A stretch of DNA of 64,000 nucleotides. It comes from SCUS01 sp966211675. GTDB lineage: Bacteria; Myxococcota_A; Polyangia; Polyangiales; Ga0077539. Below are positions 7,771 through 18,569 of the stretch, in pieces (position 1 is the stretch's first letter; each line of letters opens with the position of its first letter). The position numbers were made by a program, and so were the translations under genes. Under the pieces are notes generated by a model. The model searched no databases. It was not told the DNA's origin and worked only from the letters and a program-made list of their open reading frames with translations. Where the stretch lies: contig CBIHPK010000002.1 of NCBI GenBank assembly GCA_966211675.1, forward strand, positions 1 through 64,000, written 5' to 3'.

Positions 7771-8565
7771 ATGGACATCACCCCGGATACGGTCGCGCTC
7801 ATCACGGGCGCCAACGGCGGCATCGGCATGGCGATCGCGCGAGCGCTGCACGCGGCGGGCGCGAAGATCATCGTCACCGGGCGGCGCGCCGACGCGCTCG
7901 AGCCCATCGCGAAGGAGACCGGCGCCCGGGTCATCCTGGCCGACCTCGCTCGCCGAGAGGACGTCGACCGGATGCACGAGGAGGCCGGCGAGGTGGACAT
8001 CGCGGTGCTCAACGCCGCGCTCCCGGGCAGCGGCCACCTGCTGGAGTACGACGCCGCGCAGATCGACAAGGTCTTCGACGTCAACCTCCGCGCCCCGGTG
8101 CAGAGCGCTCGCTACTTCGGAGAGCGCATGGCGGCCCGACGGCGGGGGAGCATCGTGTTCATCTCGTCGATCTCGGGGAAGGTCGCGACCGCGGGGCAGT
8201 CGCTCTACAACGCCACCAAGTTCGGGATGCGTGGCTTCGCGCTCGCGCTGCGCGGCGACCTCGAGCCCCACGGCGTCGGGGTGAGCACCATCTTCCCGGG
8301 CTTCATCCGCGACGCGGGGATGTTCCACGACACGAAGGTGGCGCTGCCCGCGGGCGCCGGCACCCGCAGCCCCGAGGACGTCGCCCGCGCCGTGATGCGC
8401 TGCGTGCGCGACAACCACCCGGAGCTCAACGTCGCGGCCTTCGAGCAGGTGCTGGGCGCCGGGCTCTTCGCCGTCGCCCCGAGCATCGTCGCGGCCATCA
8501 CCAGGGCGAGCGGCGGCGAGCAGATCGCCGCGCAGATGTCCGCGGCGCAGAAGCACAAGCGCTGA
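7771..8565 (+). CDS. Short-chain dehydrogenase/reductase
   Basis: 264 residues. Classical SDR with TGANGGIG near the N-terminus, LNAA in the Asn-Ala-Gly position, SSISG and LYNATKFG giving the Ser and YxxxK catalytic residues, and PGFIRDAG in the cofactor loop. The C-terminal 50 residues contain a hydrophobic stretch (VLGAGLFAVAPSIVAAITRA) that could touch a membrane or a lipid substrate, as in SDRs of lipid or ketone metabolism. It is the only gene transcribed rightward from the double operator, and a repressor responding to a lipid or aldehyde would fit, but this is inference. It ends 27 bp before the convergent giant lipoprotein gene. Confidence 0.85.
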   Translation: MDITPDTVALITGANGGIGMAIARALHAAGAKIIVTGRRADALEPIAKETGARVILADLARREDVDRMHEEAGEVDIAVLNAALPGSGHLLEYDAAQIDKVFDVNLRAPVQSARYFGERMAARRRGSIVFISSISGKVATAGQSLYNATKFGMRGFALALRGDLEPHGVGVSTIFPGFIRDAGMFHDTKVALPAGAGTRSPEDVARAVMRCVRDNHPELNVAAFEQVLGAGLFAVAPSIVAAITRASGGEQIAAQMSAAQKHKR

Positions 8566-8592
8566 GTCGGAGAGAGGGGGGAAGGGCGGCGC

Positions 8593-11500
8593 TCAGAAGA
8601 GCGACGGCCCGTAGGCCCGGCACGAGTTGTCCACCGGCGTCACGATCTGGCTCGGCGCGGCGGCGACGCTCCCGACCGTGCCCCGGTGAATGCGCTGGTC
8701 GTCGCTGCAAAGGAACTCCCCGGACCAGTCCGGGTCGCCCACCCACGCGTCGGCGTAGCCGTCGCGGTTGAGGTCCCCGAGGCGGGCGACTCCCCGTCCG
8801 TAGCCCGTGGTCCCGCTCCCGGTGAGGGCCACCGCGCGCGTCCCGATGCCCGCGGCGCTGCCGAAGCGCACCGCCGCCAGACTGCCCTGGTAGCTGTAGA
8901 GCAGGTCGCCGAAGCCGTCGCCGTCGAGGTCCCCGGCGCCCGCGACCCACACCCCGTAGGCCGATACCGACGCGCGGAAGGTCGTCGAATACGTGCTGGA
9001 GTAACCGTTGACGCCGCCGTGGTGCACGAAGACGTTGAGCGCCGGGGCGGAGAGCCCGACGCTGTTGGCGTGCACGAGGTCGGCGTAGCCGTCGTTGTTG
9101 ACGTCCCACGCCGCGTCGAAGTCCGTGAGCGACGTCACCGGGATGCTCGTCCCCACGGTGGCCGAGCCGTCGTAGTAGACCGAGAGGGCGTTGTCCGAGC
9201 CCACCGCGACGTCGGAGAGGTCGTTGTTGTTGCTGGTCCCGAGCCCCCGCACGCGGCGGCCGAAGTTGGTCTCCGTGGAGGTGTAGATCCGGTACGGGGT
9301 GCCGATGGGCCCGCCCCCCGAGCCGCGGAAGACATAGGCCCGCGAGGCGCACGCGGCGCCGTTCCAGCACGCGCCCACGATCACGTCGCCGTAGCCGTCG
9401 CCGTCGACGTCGCCCGCCCAGGAGACGGACCCCCCGAAGCCCGCGATGCCGCTCACGCCCAGGGTGGCCCAGCTGCCCACCACCAGGCCCGCCGCGGATC
9501 CGCGGTAGAGCCTCGCGCTGCTGGCGCCCGGCAGCCCCACGATCACGTCGCCGAAGCCGTCGCCGTCGACGTCCCCGGCGGCCTCGATGGACCTTCCGAA
9601 GGCGCTTCCCACCGGGCCGGTCAGCGTCTGCGAGGCGGTGCTGGGGAAGCCCGCGAGCGCGCCGAAGTACACGTAGGCCGTGTCCGCGCGGTCGCTGCCG
9701 ACCACGAGGTCCATGAAGCCGTCGCCGTTGACGTCGTTGAAGGTGCCGAAGGAGCCCGCCCGGCCGGTGGTGGCGACCCGCGGGACCACCACCTCCCAGA
9801 CCGGCGAGTACGTGAAGCCCACGTTGCTGCCGATGCGCCCCGCGAGACGCCAGTACCAGACGCCCGGGGCGAGGTCGGCCGCGGGGGTCCAGCTGGAGGC
9901 GGTGACGTCCGCGGACTGCGACACCGTGGCGCAGGAGCGGGCCACGCAGAGCTGCACGCGAGCGTCGGTGATGCCCGAGGCGTTCACCCAGCGGAACACC
10001 GGCCGACGCGTCGTCGACTGCGCCACCGAGAGCGGCGACACGAGCCGCGGCGCAGGGATCGCCACGCACCCGCGCCCGTTGAAGAAGTAGCCCGCGTTGC
10101 AGACGTAGCCGCAGGTGGCCGAGGCGCAGGTCGCGGTGGCGTTGGCCGGAGCGACGCACGCGTTGCCGCAGGCGCCGCAGTGCAGCACTGACGCGCTGGT
10201 GTCGACCTCGCAGCCGTTGCCCGCGAGGCCGTCGCAGTCGCCGTAGCCTGCGTTGCACGAGCCGACGCCGCAGAGGCCGCCGGTGCAGACCGGCGAGGCG
10301 TTGGCGGGAGCGCAGGTCGACCCGCAGCCGCCGCAGTGGGCCACGGTGACGCGGGTGTCGGTCTCGCAGCCGTTGGCCGCGTTGCCGTCGCAGTTGCCGT
10401 AACCCGCGTTGCAGGCGCCCAGCGAGCAGGCCGCCGCGCGGCAGACGCCGGACGCGTTGGCGTAGGCGCAGGCCCGCGCGCAGGCGCCGCAGTTGGCCGC
10501 GTCGGTCTGCAGGTCGACGCACACGTTGGAGCAGTTGGCGAGCGTCCCGCAGTCGCGGGTGCACGCGCCCGCCGCGCAGAAGAACCCGCTCCCGCACGCC
10601 CTCCCGCAGGCCCCGCAGTGCGAGGCGTTGGTGGCGAGGTTGGCCTCGCAGCCGTTGCTCGCGACGGCGTCGCAGTTGCCGTAGCCTGCGGTGCAGGCGC
10701 CCACCGCGCAGGCCCCGCCCGAGCAGACCGGCGTGGCGTTGGCGAGGCTGCACGCCCGGCCGCACCCGCCGCAGTGCGCCAGCGTGGTGCCGGTGTTCAC
10801 CTCGCAGCCGTTGCTGGCGAGGCCGTCGCAGTTGCCGTAGCCCGCCGAGCAGGTGATGCCGCAGGTGCCGCCGCTGCAGGTGGCGGTGCCGTTGGTGGAG
10901 GCGCAGGCGTTGCCGCAGGCGCCGCAGTGGCGCACGTCGCTGCGCTGGTCGACCTCGCAGCCGTTGCTGGCGAGGCCGTCGCAGTTGCCGAAGCCCGCGG
11001 TGCAGCTCGCCACGGCGCAGGCCGAGCCCACGCAGGCGGGCGTGGCGTTGGGGAGGGAGCAGGCGAGGGTGCACGAGCCGCAGGAGGTGACGGTGCTGCG
11101 GAGGTCCGTCTCGCAGCCGTTGGCGGCGCTGCCGTCGCAGTTGCCGTAGCCCGCGGCGCAGGTGATGCCGCACGCGCCCGCGGCGCAGGTGGCGGTGCCG
11201 TGGGTGGCGTTGCAGGCGCCGCCGCAGCCGCCGCAGTTGGCGGGGCTGGTGTTGAGGTTGCTCTCGCAGCCGTTGGCCGCGTTGCCGTCGCAGTCGCCGA
11301 ATCCGGCCGCGCAGCGGAACGAGCACGCCCCCCTCGCGCAGGTGGCCGTCGCGTTGGCCGCTCCCGGGCAGGCGACCCCGCAGGCGCCGCAGTTGGAGGC
11401 GCTGGTCTGCGTGTCGACGCACTGCCCGCTGCAGAAGGTCGTCCCGGCGCCGCAGACCGAGCCGCAGGCCCCGGCGCTGCACACGAAGCCCGCGCCGCAG

Positions 11501-13872
11501 GCGTTGTTGCAGCGGCCGCAGTGGGCGTTGGCGCTGGTGAGCAGGGTCTCGCACCCGTTGGCGAGGTTGCCGTCGCAGTTGCCGTAGGAGGCGTTGCAGG
11601 TGATGCCGCAGGCGCCCGCGGCGCAGGTGGCGGCGCCGTTGACCGCCCCGCACGCGGCGCCGCAGCGGCCGCAGTGGGCGGGGGTGCGGGAGAGGTCGAC
11701 CTCGCAGCCGTTGGAGGGGTCGCCGTCGCAGTCGCCGTAGCCGGCGTTGCACGAGGCGATGATGCAGCTCCCGCTGGCGCAGGCGGCCGTCGCGTTGGCC
11801 AGCACGCACACTCGCCCGCAGGCTCCGCAGTGGAGCACGCTGGTGCCGAGCACCACCTCGCAGCCGTCGGCGGGCATGGCGTTGCAGTCCGCGGTGCCGG
11901 CGTTGCAGCTGCCGACCACGCATCGCCCGGCGGAGCAGGCCGCGGTGGCGCCCGGCAGCGCGCACGCCCGTCCGCACGCGCCGCAGTGGGCGGTGCTGCT
12001 GGTGGTGGCCGTCTCGCAGCCGTTTCCGAGGTTGCCGTCGCAGTCGCCGAAGCCCGCGGCGCAGGAGAGCCGGCACGCGCCCGCGGCGCAGGAGGGCGTG
12101 GCGTTGGCGGTGCTGCACGCCGCCCCGCAGCGGCCGCAGCTCGACGGGCTGGTGAGGAGGCTGGTCTCGCATCCGTTGACGGGGTTGCCGTCGCAGTCGG
12201 CGTAGCCCGCGTTGCAGCGCACCACGGCGCAGCGGCCCGCGCCGCAGGAGGACTCCGCGTTGGGCAGCGAGCACCCGGCGCCGCACGCGCCGCAGTGGGC
12301 GGCGGTGGTGAGCAGGTCGGTCTCGCAGCCGTTGGCGGCGTTGCCGTCGCAGTCGCCGAGCGTGGAGGGCATGCAGACGCGGGTGGACTCGCAGCGCCCC
12401 GCGGCGCAGCGAGCGCCCGCCCCGGGGATGGCGCAGCGCGAGCCGCAGGCGCCGCAGTGCAGGGTGTTGGTGTCGAGGTTGGTCTCGCAGCCGTTGGCCG
12501 GGTCGCCGTCGCAGTCGCCGAAGCCGGCGTTGCAGCGAGCGAGGGTGCAGCGCCCGGCGGCGCAGCCCGCGACCCCGTTGGCGATGGAGCAGGCGCTGCC
12601 GCAGGCGCCGCAGTGCGCCGGGGTGGTGGCGAGCTCGACCTCGCAGCCGTTGGCCGGGTCGCCGTCGCAGTCGGCGTAGCCCGCGTTGCAGGTGAAGCCG
12701 CAGCGGGCGTCGGCGCAGGTGGCGGAGGCGTTCGGCCTCGCGGGGCAGGCGTTGCCGCAGGCGCCGCAGTGCGCCGGGGCGATGGCGAGGTCGACCTCGC
12801 AGCCGTTGCCGTCGGAGCCGTCGCAGTTGCCGAAGCCCGCGGCGCAGACCACGGCGCAGCGGCCGCTCATGCAGGCGGGCGTGGCGTTGGGGGCCGAGGG
12901 GCAGGCGTTGCCGCAGGCGCCGCAGTGGGTCGAGGCGGAGCGCACGTCGGTCTCGCAGCCGTTGCTGGCGACGCCGTCGCAGTCGCCGACCAGGGCGGCG
13001 TCCTCGCAGCGCAGCGCGCAGGCGCCCGCCACGCAGGCCGCCGCCCCGCGCGGACCGGACCCGCAGCGGTTGTCGCACGCTCCGCAGTGGCCGGGGTCCG
13101 TCGCTCGGTCGACGCAGGTGTCGCCGCAGCGGTCGGGGGTCGCTCCCTGGCAGGCGACGGCGCAGGAGGCGCGCGGCGCCCCTTCGACGACGGTCACGGT
13201 GCAGAGCGGGCTCTCCCCGGCGCAGCGGGTGTCGCAGGCGCCGCAGTGGTCGGGCCGGGAGAGGTCCGCCTCGCAGCCGTTGGCCGGGTCGCCGTCGCAG
13301 TCGGCGAAGCCCGGCTCGCAGGTGAAGGCGCACCCGCTGGCGGCGCAGCGGGCGACGCCGTGCGAGGGGGCGGGGCACACGGTCGCGCAGCCGCCGCAGT
13401 GGAGGGGCGATCGTAGGTCGGTCTCGCAGCCGTCGGAGGGGTCGCCGTCGCAGTCGGCGCGGCCGGCCTCGCAGACCAGCACGCAGGCGTTGCGGACGCA
13501 GGTCATGAAGGGGTTGATGACCTGGCAGTCGTAGGGCTGCAGGCAGGGCGGTCGGCACTCTCCGTCGCGGGTGCAGATCTGCCCCGCGGCGCAGTCGCTC
13601 GCGTAGTTGCAGGCCCTGGGCGCGCCCATGGGGATGCAGCCGCGCACGCCCGCGCGCTCCTGGCAGAGCTGCCCCATGGGGCAGTCGGTGCTGGTGCGGC
13701 AGGCGACCCGGCAGTAGACCCCGAGGCAGAGGTTGCCGTCGGCGCAGTCGGAGTCGTAGCGGCACTGGCCCTCCGGGGGGGAGGGCGCGGTACAGCCCAG
13801 CGCCAGCAGCGCCGAGAGCAGCGCGAGCGCAAGGAGACGGACACCGGCGACGGGGCGAGCGAGATCCACCAT
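8593..13872 (-). CDS. Giant Cys-rich repeat lipoprotein with C-terminal FG-GAP propeller
   Basis: 1,759 residues. A signal peptide ends in the lipobox ALGC (Cys27). Residues about 140-1240 hold 19 copies of a module of the form DCDGxxxNGCExxL...HCGxCGxxC plus 3 variants with CVDxxT, about 45-50 residues apart and each with conserved cysteines likely to form disulfides. A fibronectin-like segment then leads to about 400 residues with six DxxxDGxxDxxV calcium-binding FG-GAP/VCBS repeats (for example DVNGDGFMDLVVG and DVDGDGFGDVIVG), which normally form a beta-propeller. Secreted proteins of this type are frequent in Polyangia/Myxococcia, probably as surface adhesins or structural proteins; the ligand is unknown. 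The gene is transcribed alone. The strong codon bias keeps long antisense frames open, but these are shadows. Confidence 0.9.
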   Translation of the reverse strand: MVDLARPVAGVRLLALALLSALLALGCTAPSPPEGQCRYDSDCADGNLCLGVYCRVACRTSTDCPMGQLCQERAGVRGCIPMGAPRACNYASDCAAGQICTRDGECRPPCLQPYDCQVINPFMTCVRNACVLVCEAGRADCDGDPSDGCETDLRSPLHCGGCATVCPAPSHGVARCAASGCAFTCEPGFADCDGDPANGCEADLSRPDHCGACDTRCAGESPLCTVTVVEGAPRASCAVACQGATPDRCGDTCVDRATDPGHCGACDNRCGSGPRGAAACVAGACALRCEDAALVGDCDGVASNGCETDVRSASTHCGACGNACPSAPNATPACMSGRCAVVCAAGFGNCDGSDGNGCEVDLAIAPAHCGACGNACPARPNASATCADARCGFTCNAGYADCDGDPANGCEVELATTPAHCGACGSACSIANGVAGCAAGRCTLARCNAGFGDCDGDPANGCETNLDTNTLHCGACGSRCAIPGAGARCAAGRCESTRVCMPSTLGDCDGNAANGCETDLLTTAAHCGACGAGCSLPNAESSCGAGRCAVVRCNAGYADCDGNPVNGCETSLLTSPSSCGRCGAACSTANATPSCAAGACRLSCAAGFGDCDGNLGNGCETATTSSTAHCGACGRACALPGATAACSAGRCVVGSCNAGTADCNAMPADGCEVVLGTSVLHCGACGRVCVLANATAACASGSCIIASCNAGYGDCDGDPSNGCEVDLSRTPAHCGRCGAACGAVNGAATCAAGACGITCNASYGNCDGNLANGCETLLTSANAHCGRCNNACGAGFVCSAGACGSVCGAGTTFCSGQCVDTQTSASNCGACGVACPGAANATATCARGACSFRCAAGFGDCDGNAANGCESNLNTSPANCGGCGGACNATHGTATCAAGACGITCAAGYGNCDGSAANGCETDLRSTVTSCGSCTLACSLPNATPACVGSACAVASCTAGFGNCDGLASNGCEVDQRSDVRHCGACGNACASTNGTATCSGGTCGITCSAGYGNCDGLASNGCEVNTGTTLAHCGGCGRACSLANATPVCSGGACAVGACTAGYGNCDAVASNGCEANLATNASHCGACGRACGSGFFCAAGACTRDCGTLANCSNVCVDLQTDAANCGACARACAYANASGVCRAAACSLGACNAGYGNCDGNAANGCETDTRVTVAHCGGCGSTCAPANASPVCTGGLCGVGSCNAGYGDCDGLAGNGCEVDTSASVLHCGACGNACVAPANATATCASATCGYVCNAGYFFNGRGCVAIPAPRLVSPLSVAQSTTRRPVFRWVNASGITDARVQLCVARSCATVSQSADVTASSWTPAADLAPGVWYWRLAGRIGSNVGFTYSPVWEVVVPRVATTGRAGSFGTFNDVNGDGFMDLVVGSDRADTAYVYFGALAGFPSTASQTLTGPVGSAFGRSIEAAGDVDGDGFGDVIVGLPGASSARLYRGSAAGLVVGSWATLGVSGIAGFGGSVSWAGDVDGDGYGDVIVGACWNGAACASRAYVFRGSGGGPIGTPYRIYTSTETNFGRRVRGLGTSNNNDLSDVAVGSDNALSVYYDGSATVGTSIPVTSLTDFDAAWDVNNDGYADLVHANSVGLSAPALNVFVHHGGVNGYSSTYSTTFRASVSAYGVWVAGAGDLDGDGFGDLLYSYQGSLAAVRFGSAAGIGTRAVALTGSGTTGYGRGVARLGDLNRDGYADAWVGDPDWSGEFLCSDDQRIHRGTVGSVAAAPSQIVTPVDNSCRAYGPSLF
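10130..13460 (-). repeat. Tandem protein-coding Cys-module repeat array (about 22 units)
   Basis: In-frame tandem repeat of about 135-150 bp units inside the giant lipoprotein gene, each encoding a GNCDG-x-x-x-NGCE core and an HCGACG core. Units differ at many third positions and in the variable spacer, so the array is diverged rather than recently expanded. The most similar neighbours (both LASNGCEV, near 10800 and 10970) may mark the latest duplication. Confidence 0.85.
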
Positions 13873-13931
13873 GGGCGCCCGGTTAGCGCAGGACGGCGGA
13901 AACGTCCATGCGAGGGGACCAGAGGGGGCTC

Positions 13932-15205
13932 TCAGCCCGTCGACTTCGACTCCCAGCGGTCGAGCACCGTCGCCACGGCCATGTCGCTGAGCACGTTGGT
14001 CGCCGCGCGCCCTCGTCCCACCAGCCAGTCGATGGGCAGGAGCAGCGGAACCACCGCGATCACCGTGGCGTCCGAGACGCCCGCGGCGCCGAGCACCAGC
14101 GGCAGGGTGATGAGCCCCGCCTCCGGAACCCCAGCGATCCCGATGCCCGCCATCACCGACGAGAGGGCCACGGTCACCTGCTGCGAGAGCGAGAGGTGCG
14201 TCCCCAGCGCCTGCGTGACGAAGATCGCCGCGGCCGCCTCGTAGAGGATGATCCCGTCGTGGTTGAGGTTGGTGCCCACGCAGGCGGCGAGGCGCGCGGA
14301 GGCGGGGGAGACCTTCAGCTTGTCCTGCAGGCAGCGCAGGGTGACCGGCAGCGTCGCGAGGCTCGACCCGCAGGAGAGGGCCGTGAGCGCGGCGTCCGCG
14401 GCGCCCGCGAAGAAGGCCAGCGGGGAGCGCCTCGCGGCGACGGTGACCAGCACGCCGTACCAGACCACGGCCTGCAGGAAGAGCCCGAGCAGCACCGTCG
14501 CGAGGAAGGGCCCCAGCGCCGCGAAGACGCTCACGCCGGTGCGCGAGACCACGCTCGCCACCACGCCGAAGACCGCGAAGGGCACGAGCTTCACCACGCC
14601 GTGGAGCACGCCGCTGAAGAGCGCGAGGCCCCCGTGGGCGAAGGACTCCCAGGTGGCGATGGCGGAGCCGAGGGCGGGGTCGGCGGCGCGCTTGAGCGAG
14701 CGCAGCGCCACGCCGAGCGCGACCGCGATGAGCACCGCGGAGATGACCTGGTTCTTCAGGAAGGGCTCGACGACGCTCTCGGGGATCATTCGCCCCAGGT
14801 TGGTCAGCGGGTCGAGCGTGGGCGCGGCGCCCTCGTGAGGACGCGCCGTGGCGGCGGCGTGCGCGGGGCCGAGCAGCTCCGTGAGGTGGCCCTGCCAGCG
14901 GGCTCCGGCGTTGAGGGTGTGCGAGACGCCGAGCCCGAGCACGATCGCCACGAGGGCGTTGAGGGTGGAGAGCCCGAAGAGCCGCGCGGCCTGTCGCCCG
15001 GGGATCTCCGTGCGAGCGAAGGCGTCGAGCACCGCGAAGAGGATGAGGGGTGTCGCCAGCGCCTTGAGCACCCGGATCACCAGCATCCCCACGTCGCCCA
15101 GCACCGCCGCGCGGGGGCCGAGCAACCAGGCCGCGGCGACGCCGAGCACCACCGCCACCACGATGCGCGCCGAGAGCGGGAAGCGCCCCCCGGCGGTCGC
15201 CCCGC

Positions 15206-15209
<4 letters not shown>
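13932..15209 (-). CDS. Dicarboxylate/amino acid:cation symporter (DAACS family)
   Basis: 425 residues, about ten hydrophobic segments. It carries the family landmarks: PLILFAVLDAF in the TM3-4 region, a serine-rich re-entrant hairpin SCGSSLATLPVTL, GTNLNHDG in place of the usual 'GATINMDG' ion/substrate site, and GIAGVPEAGLITLPLVL for hairpin 2. The start is a TTG at 15207-15209 overlapping the TGA of the acyl-CoA dehydrogenase (TTGA), so the pair is translationally coupled. Substrates of the family are glutamate, aspartate, C4-dicarboxylates or neutral amino acids, driven by Na+ or H+. Why it is coupled to an acyl-CoA dehydrogenase is unclear; uptake of an acid that is then oxidised is possible. 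Confidence 0.85.
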
Positions 15210-16426
<1,217 letters not shown>

Positions 16427-16479
16427 GGCCGCGATAGTGGTCGAGGGCGACGGTGCCTGTCACGCCCGCTGATCGGCGA

Positions 16480-18438
16480 TCAGCGACGACGGCGGCGCAG
16501 CCCGACGATCGCCGCCGCGGCCAGCAGCGCCCACCCCTTCGAGGGCGCGGGGCCTCCGGGCGTCCGGCACCCGCAGTTGGGGTCCGTCGAGTCGATGAAG
16601 AGGTCCGCGTCCATCGTCCCGGTGTCGGTCACCGCCGGGGCGTCCAGCCTCGGGACGTCCGCGCGGGCGTCGGCGACCTGCGCGTCGCGCACCGAGGCGT
16701 CGACCACCCCGGCGTCCATCCGAGGGGCGCGCACGCACTGACCCGCGTTGCAGAGCGAGTCGCTCGGGCAGGTGACGTTGGCGCAGAGGTCCGCCACGCA
16801 GCGGCCCGAGTCCGAGGCGCAGCGCGACCCGAGCGGGCAGGTCACCCCCGCGCAGTGGGACACGCAGCGCGGCAGCGCCCCGCTGCAGTCGAGGGTCGCG
16901 CCCGCGCCGCAGGTGAGCGCGTCGCAGCCCGCCGCGCCGCAGCGCCCGCTGCTCGCGGAGCACACCGTCTCCCCGGTGCACGCGACGCAGGGGCAGTTGG
17001 CCACGCATCGCCCCGCCTCGCAGTGCTGCTGACCCGGGCACATCACCCCGGAGCAGGCGTCGATGCACGCTCCGCCCCGGCAGACCTGGCCCAGGGGGCA
17101 GCGCGCCCCGGCGCACGGGTCCTGGCAGCCGGTGGGGCCGCACACCTGGCCGGCGGGGCACACGACGCTGGCGCAGGGCGTGGGGAGGCAGTAGGTGACG
17201 CCCCCGTCGGCGTTGACGCAGGTCTGCCCCGTGGGGCACGCGCCCTCCACGCACTGCGGCGCGCAGAGGCCGCTCACGCAGGTGGTGTTGGACGGACACC
17301 CGGCGGAGACCCCGTCGCAGTTGACGTCGCGCCTCGTGGCGCAGGTCTCGATGGCGGCGGGGTTCACCGCCGGGTCGCGGTCGTTGCAGTCGTTGCCGCC
17401 GCAGTTGGCGTCGCGGAAGCCGTCGGCGTCGGCGTCGGGGCAGATGCCGGTGTCGTCCTCGTTGAGCCCCGCGACCGCGTCGAGCTCCGCGTCGAAGGAC
17501 CAGAACGAGCACGCCGGGCTGGGGTTTCCGTTGTTGCCGGCGATCAGCGACGCGTAGCGGAAGGTGAGCCCGCAGGGCAGCGAGAAGACCTGCACGATGC
17601 CGTCGCGCTGCGTGGGGTTGGAGAGGTTGGGGTTGAGCCCGGGGCCCACGGCCTCGCCGCCGGTGGCCGCGTCGGGGATCCACCCCTGGAGGAAGGCGCG
17701 GGTGAGCACCGCGGGGTTCCATCGGGCGCCGTCGGGGTGGCCGGGGGTGGCGATCTCCGTGGCGTCGGGGTCGTTGGAGAGCCACACGCTGTACTCGAAG
17801 GACTCGCACGGCAGCGGCGCGTGGTCGGTGTAGGGGAAGACCGCGACCCGGTTGCCTTCGCCGCCGAGGTCGAAGATCGCGCCGTCCTGCGGGAGGAAGC
17901 GCGCCTGCTCGCCGTCGCACACCCGCTCGCCGTCCGTGTGACCGGGCACCCCTGCGTAGAAGCGATCGATCTCGCCGATGTAGCAGTCGAGGTTGTTGAA
18001 GGTGTCTTCGTAGGTGTGGTTCCAGCCGAAGTGGTACTCGGCGTCGGTGGCGAAGGCCGGTCGGGGACCTCCAGCGGGAGCGCAGTACCCGTCGGGCGCG
18101 CCGCTGCCGGAGAAGAGCCAGCCCGACCCGCCGTAGCCGCGGTTGACCGCGCGCTGGATGTCCGACGAGGAGGTCGACACGCCGCGGATGAGCCGGGCGA
18201 AGCGCAGCCGCCTCGCGTCGCGCCCGTCGCTGGTCTGGAACACCCCGTCCCTCCGCTCCGCCACCGGCAGCGAGTCGAAGCAGGCCGTGCCGTTGTTGAC
18301 GCACTGGCCGCAGGCCGCGTTCGGGGCGGCGCTGCTGCACGAGGTGCAGGTGCCCATCACCGGCTGCGCGCTCGCCACCGCGGACCCGAGAAGCGCGCAC
18401 CCCAACACCGCCGCCCACGAAGCCTTCCGCCACCGCAT
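16480..18438 (-). CDS. Secreted Cys-rich protein with MYXO-CTERM anchor
   Basis: 652 residues from the ATG at 18438 (a GTG at 18453 is possible). A signal peptide ends in VASA-QP. The first 330 residues form an unrecognised domain with scattered cysteines. A MopE-like metal-binding segment follows (DADADGFRDANCGGNDCNDRD, then DVNCDG), then about eight EGF-like units of the form CPxGQxC..GxC, an Asp/Ala-rich linker of about 45 residues (DAGVVDASVRDAQVADARAD), and the end PNCGCRTPGG, a hydrophobic helix, and RRRRR. That tail is the MYXO-CTERM pattern recognised by myxobacterial rhomboid-type sorting proteases, so the protein is predicted to be surface-anchored or lipidated. Its ligand is unknown. 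Confidence 0.85.
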   Translation of the reverse strand: MRWRKASWAAVLGCALLGSAVASAQPVMGTCTSCSSAAPNAACGQCVNNGTACFDSLPVAERRDGVFQTSDGRDARRLRFARLIRGVSTSSSDIQRAVNRGYGGSGWLFSGSGAPDGYCAPAGGPRPAFATDAEYHFGWNHTYEDTFNNLDCYIGEIDRFYAGVPGHTDGERVCDGEQARFLPQDGAIFDLGGEGNRVAVFPYTDHAPLPCESFEYSVWLSNDPDATEIATPGHPDGARWNPAVLTRAFLQGWIPDAATGGEAVGPGLNPNLSNPTQRDGIVQVFSLPCGLTFRYASLIAGNNGNPSPACSFWSFDAELDAVAGLNEDDTGICPDADADGFRDANCGGNDCNDRDPAVNPAAIETCATRRDVNCDGVSAGCPSNTTCVSGLCAPQCVEGACPTGQTCVNADGGVTYCLPTPCASVVCPAGQVCGPTGCQDPCAGARCPLGQVCRGGACIDACSGVMCPGQQHCEAGRCVANCPCVACTGETVCSASSGRCGAAGCDALTCGAGATLDCSGALPRCVSHCAGVTCPLGSRCASDSGRCVADLCANVTCPSDSLCNAGQCVRAPRMDAGVVDASVRDAQVADARADVPRLDAPAVTDTGTMDADLFIDSTDPNCGCRTPGGPAPSKGWALLAAAAIVGLRRRRR

Positions 18439-18569
18439 GGCCGGTACGCTCACACGCGCTCACGAGGCGTGGCAAGGCGTGGCCCGGCGTGCGGCCCCGA
18501 CTCCGCCGGGCGGAGCCTTGACCCGACCGCCGCTCCCCCGCTCTCATCCGCGGCAGACCTTTGACCCCC

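Noticed and set aside
10336..13416. A 1,026-residue open frame opposite the giant lipoprotein gene
   Set aside because: Its sequence is Ala/Gly/Arg low-complexity with repeat period equal to the sense gene, with no domain, signal or start site. Such shadows are expected in GC-rich codon bias; similar ones opposite other genes were also dropped.
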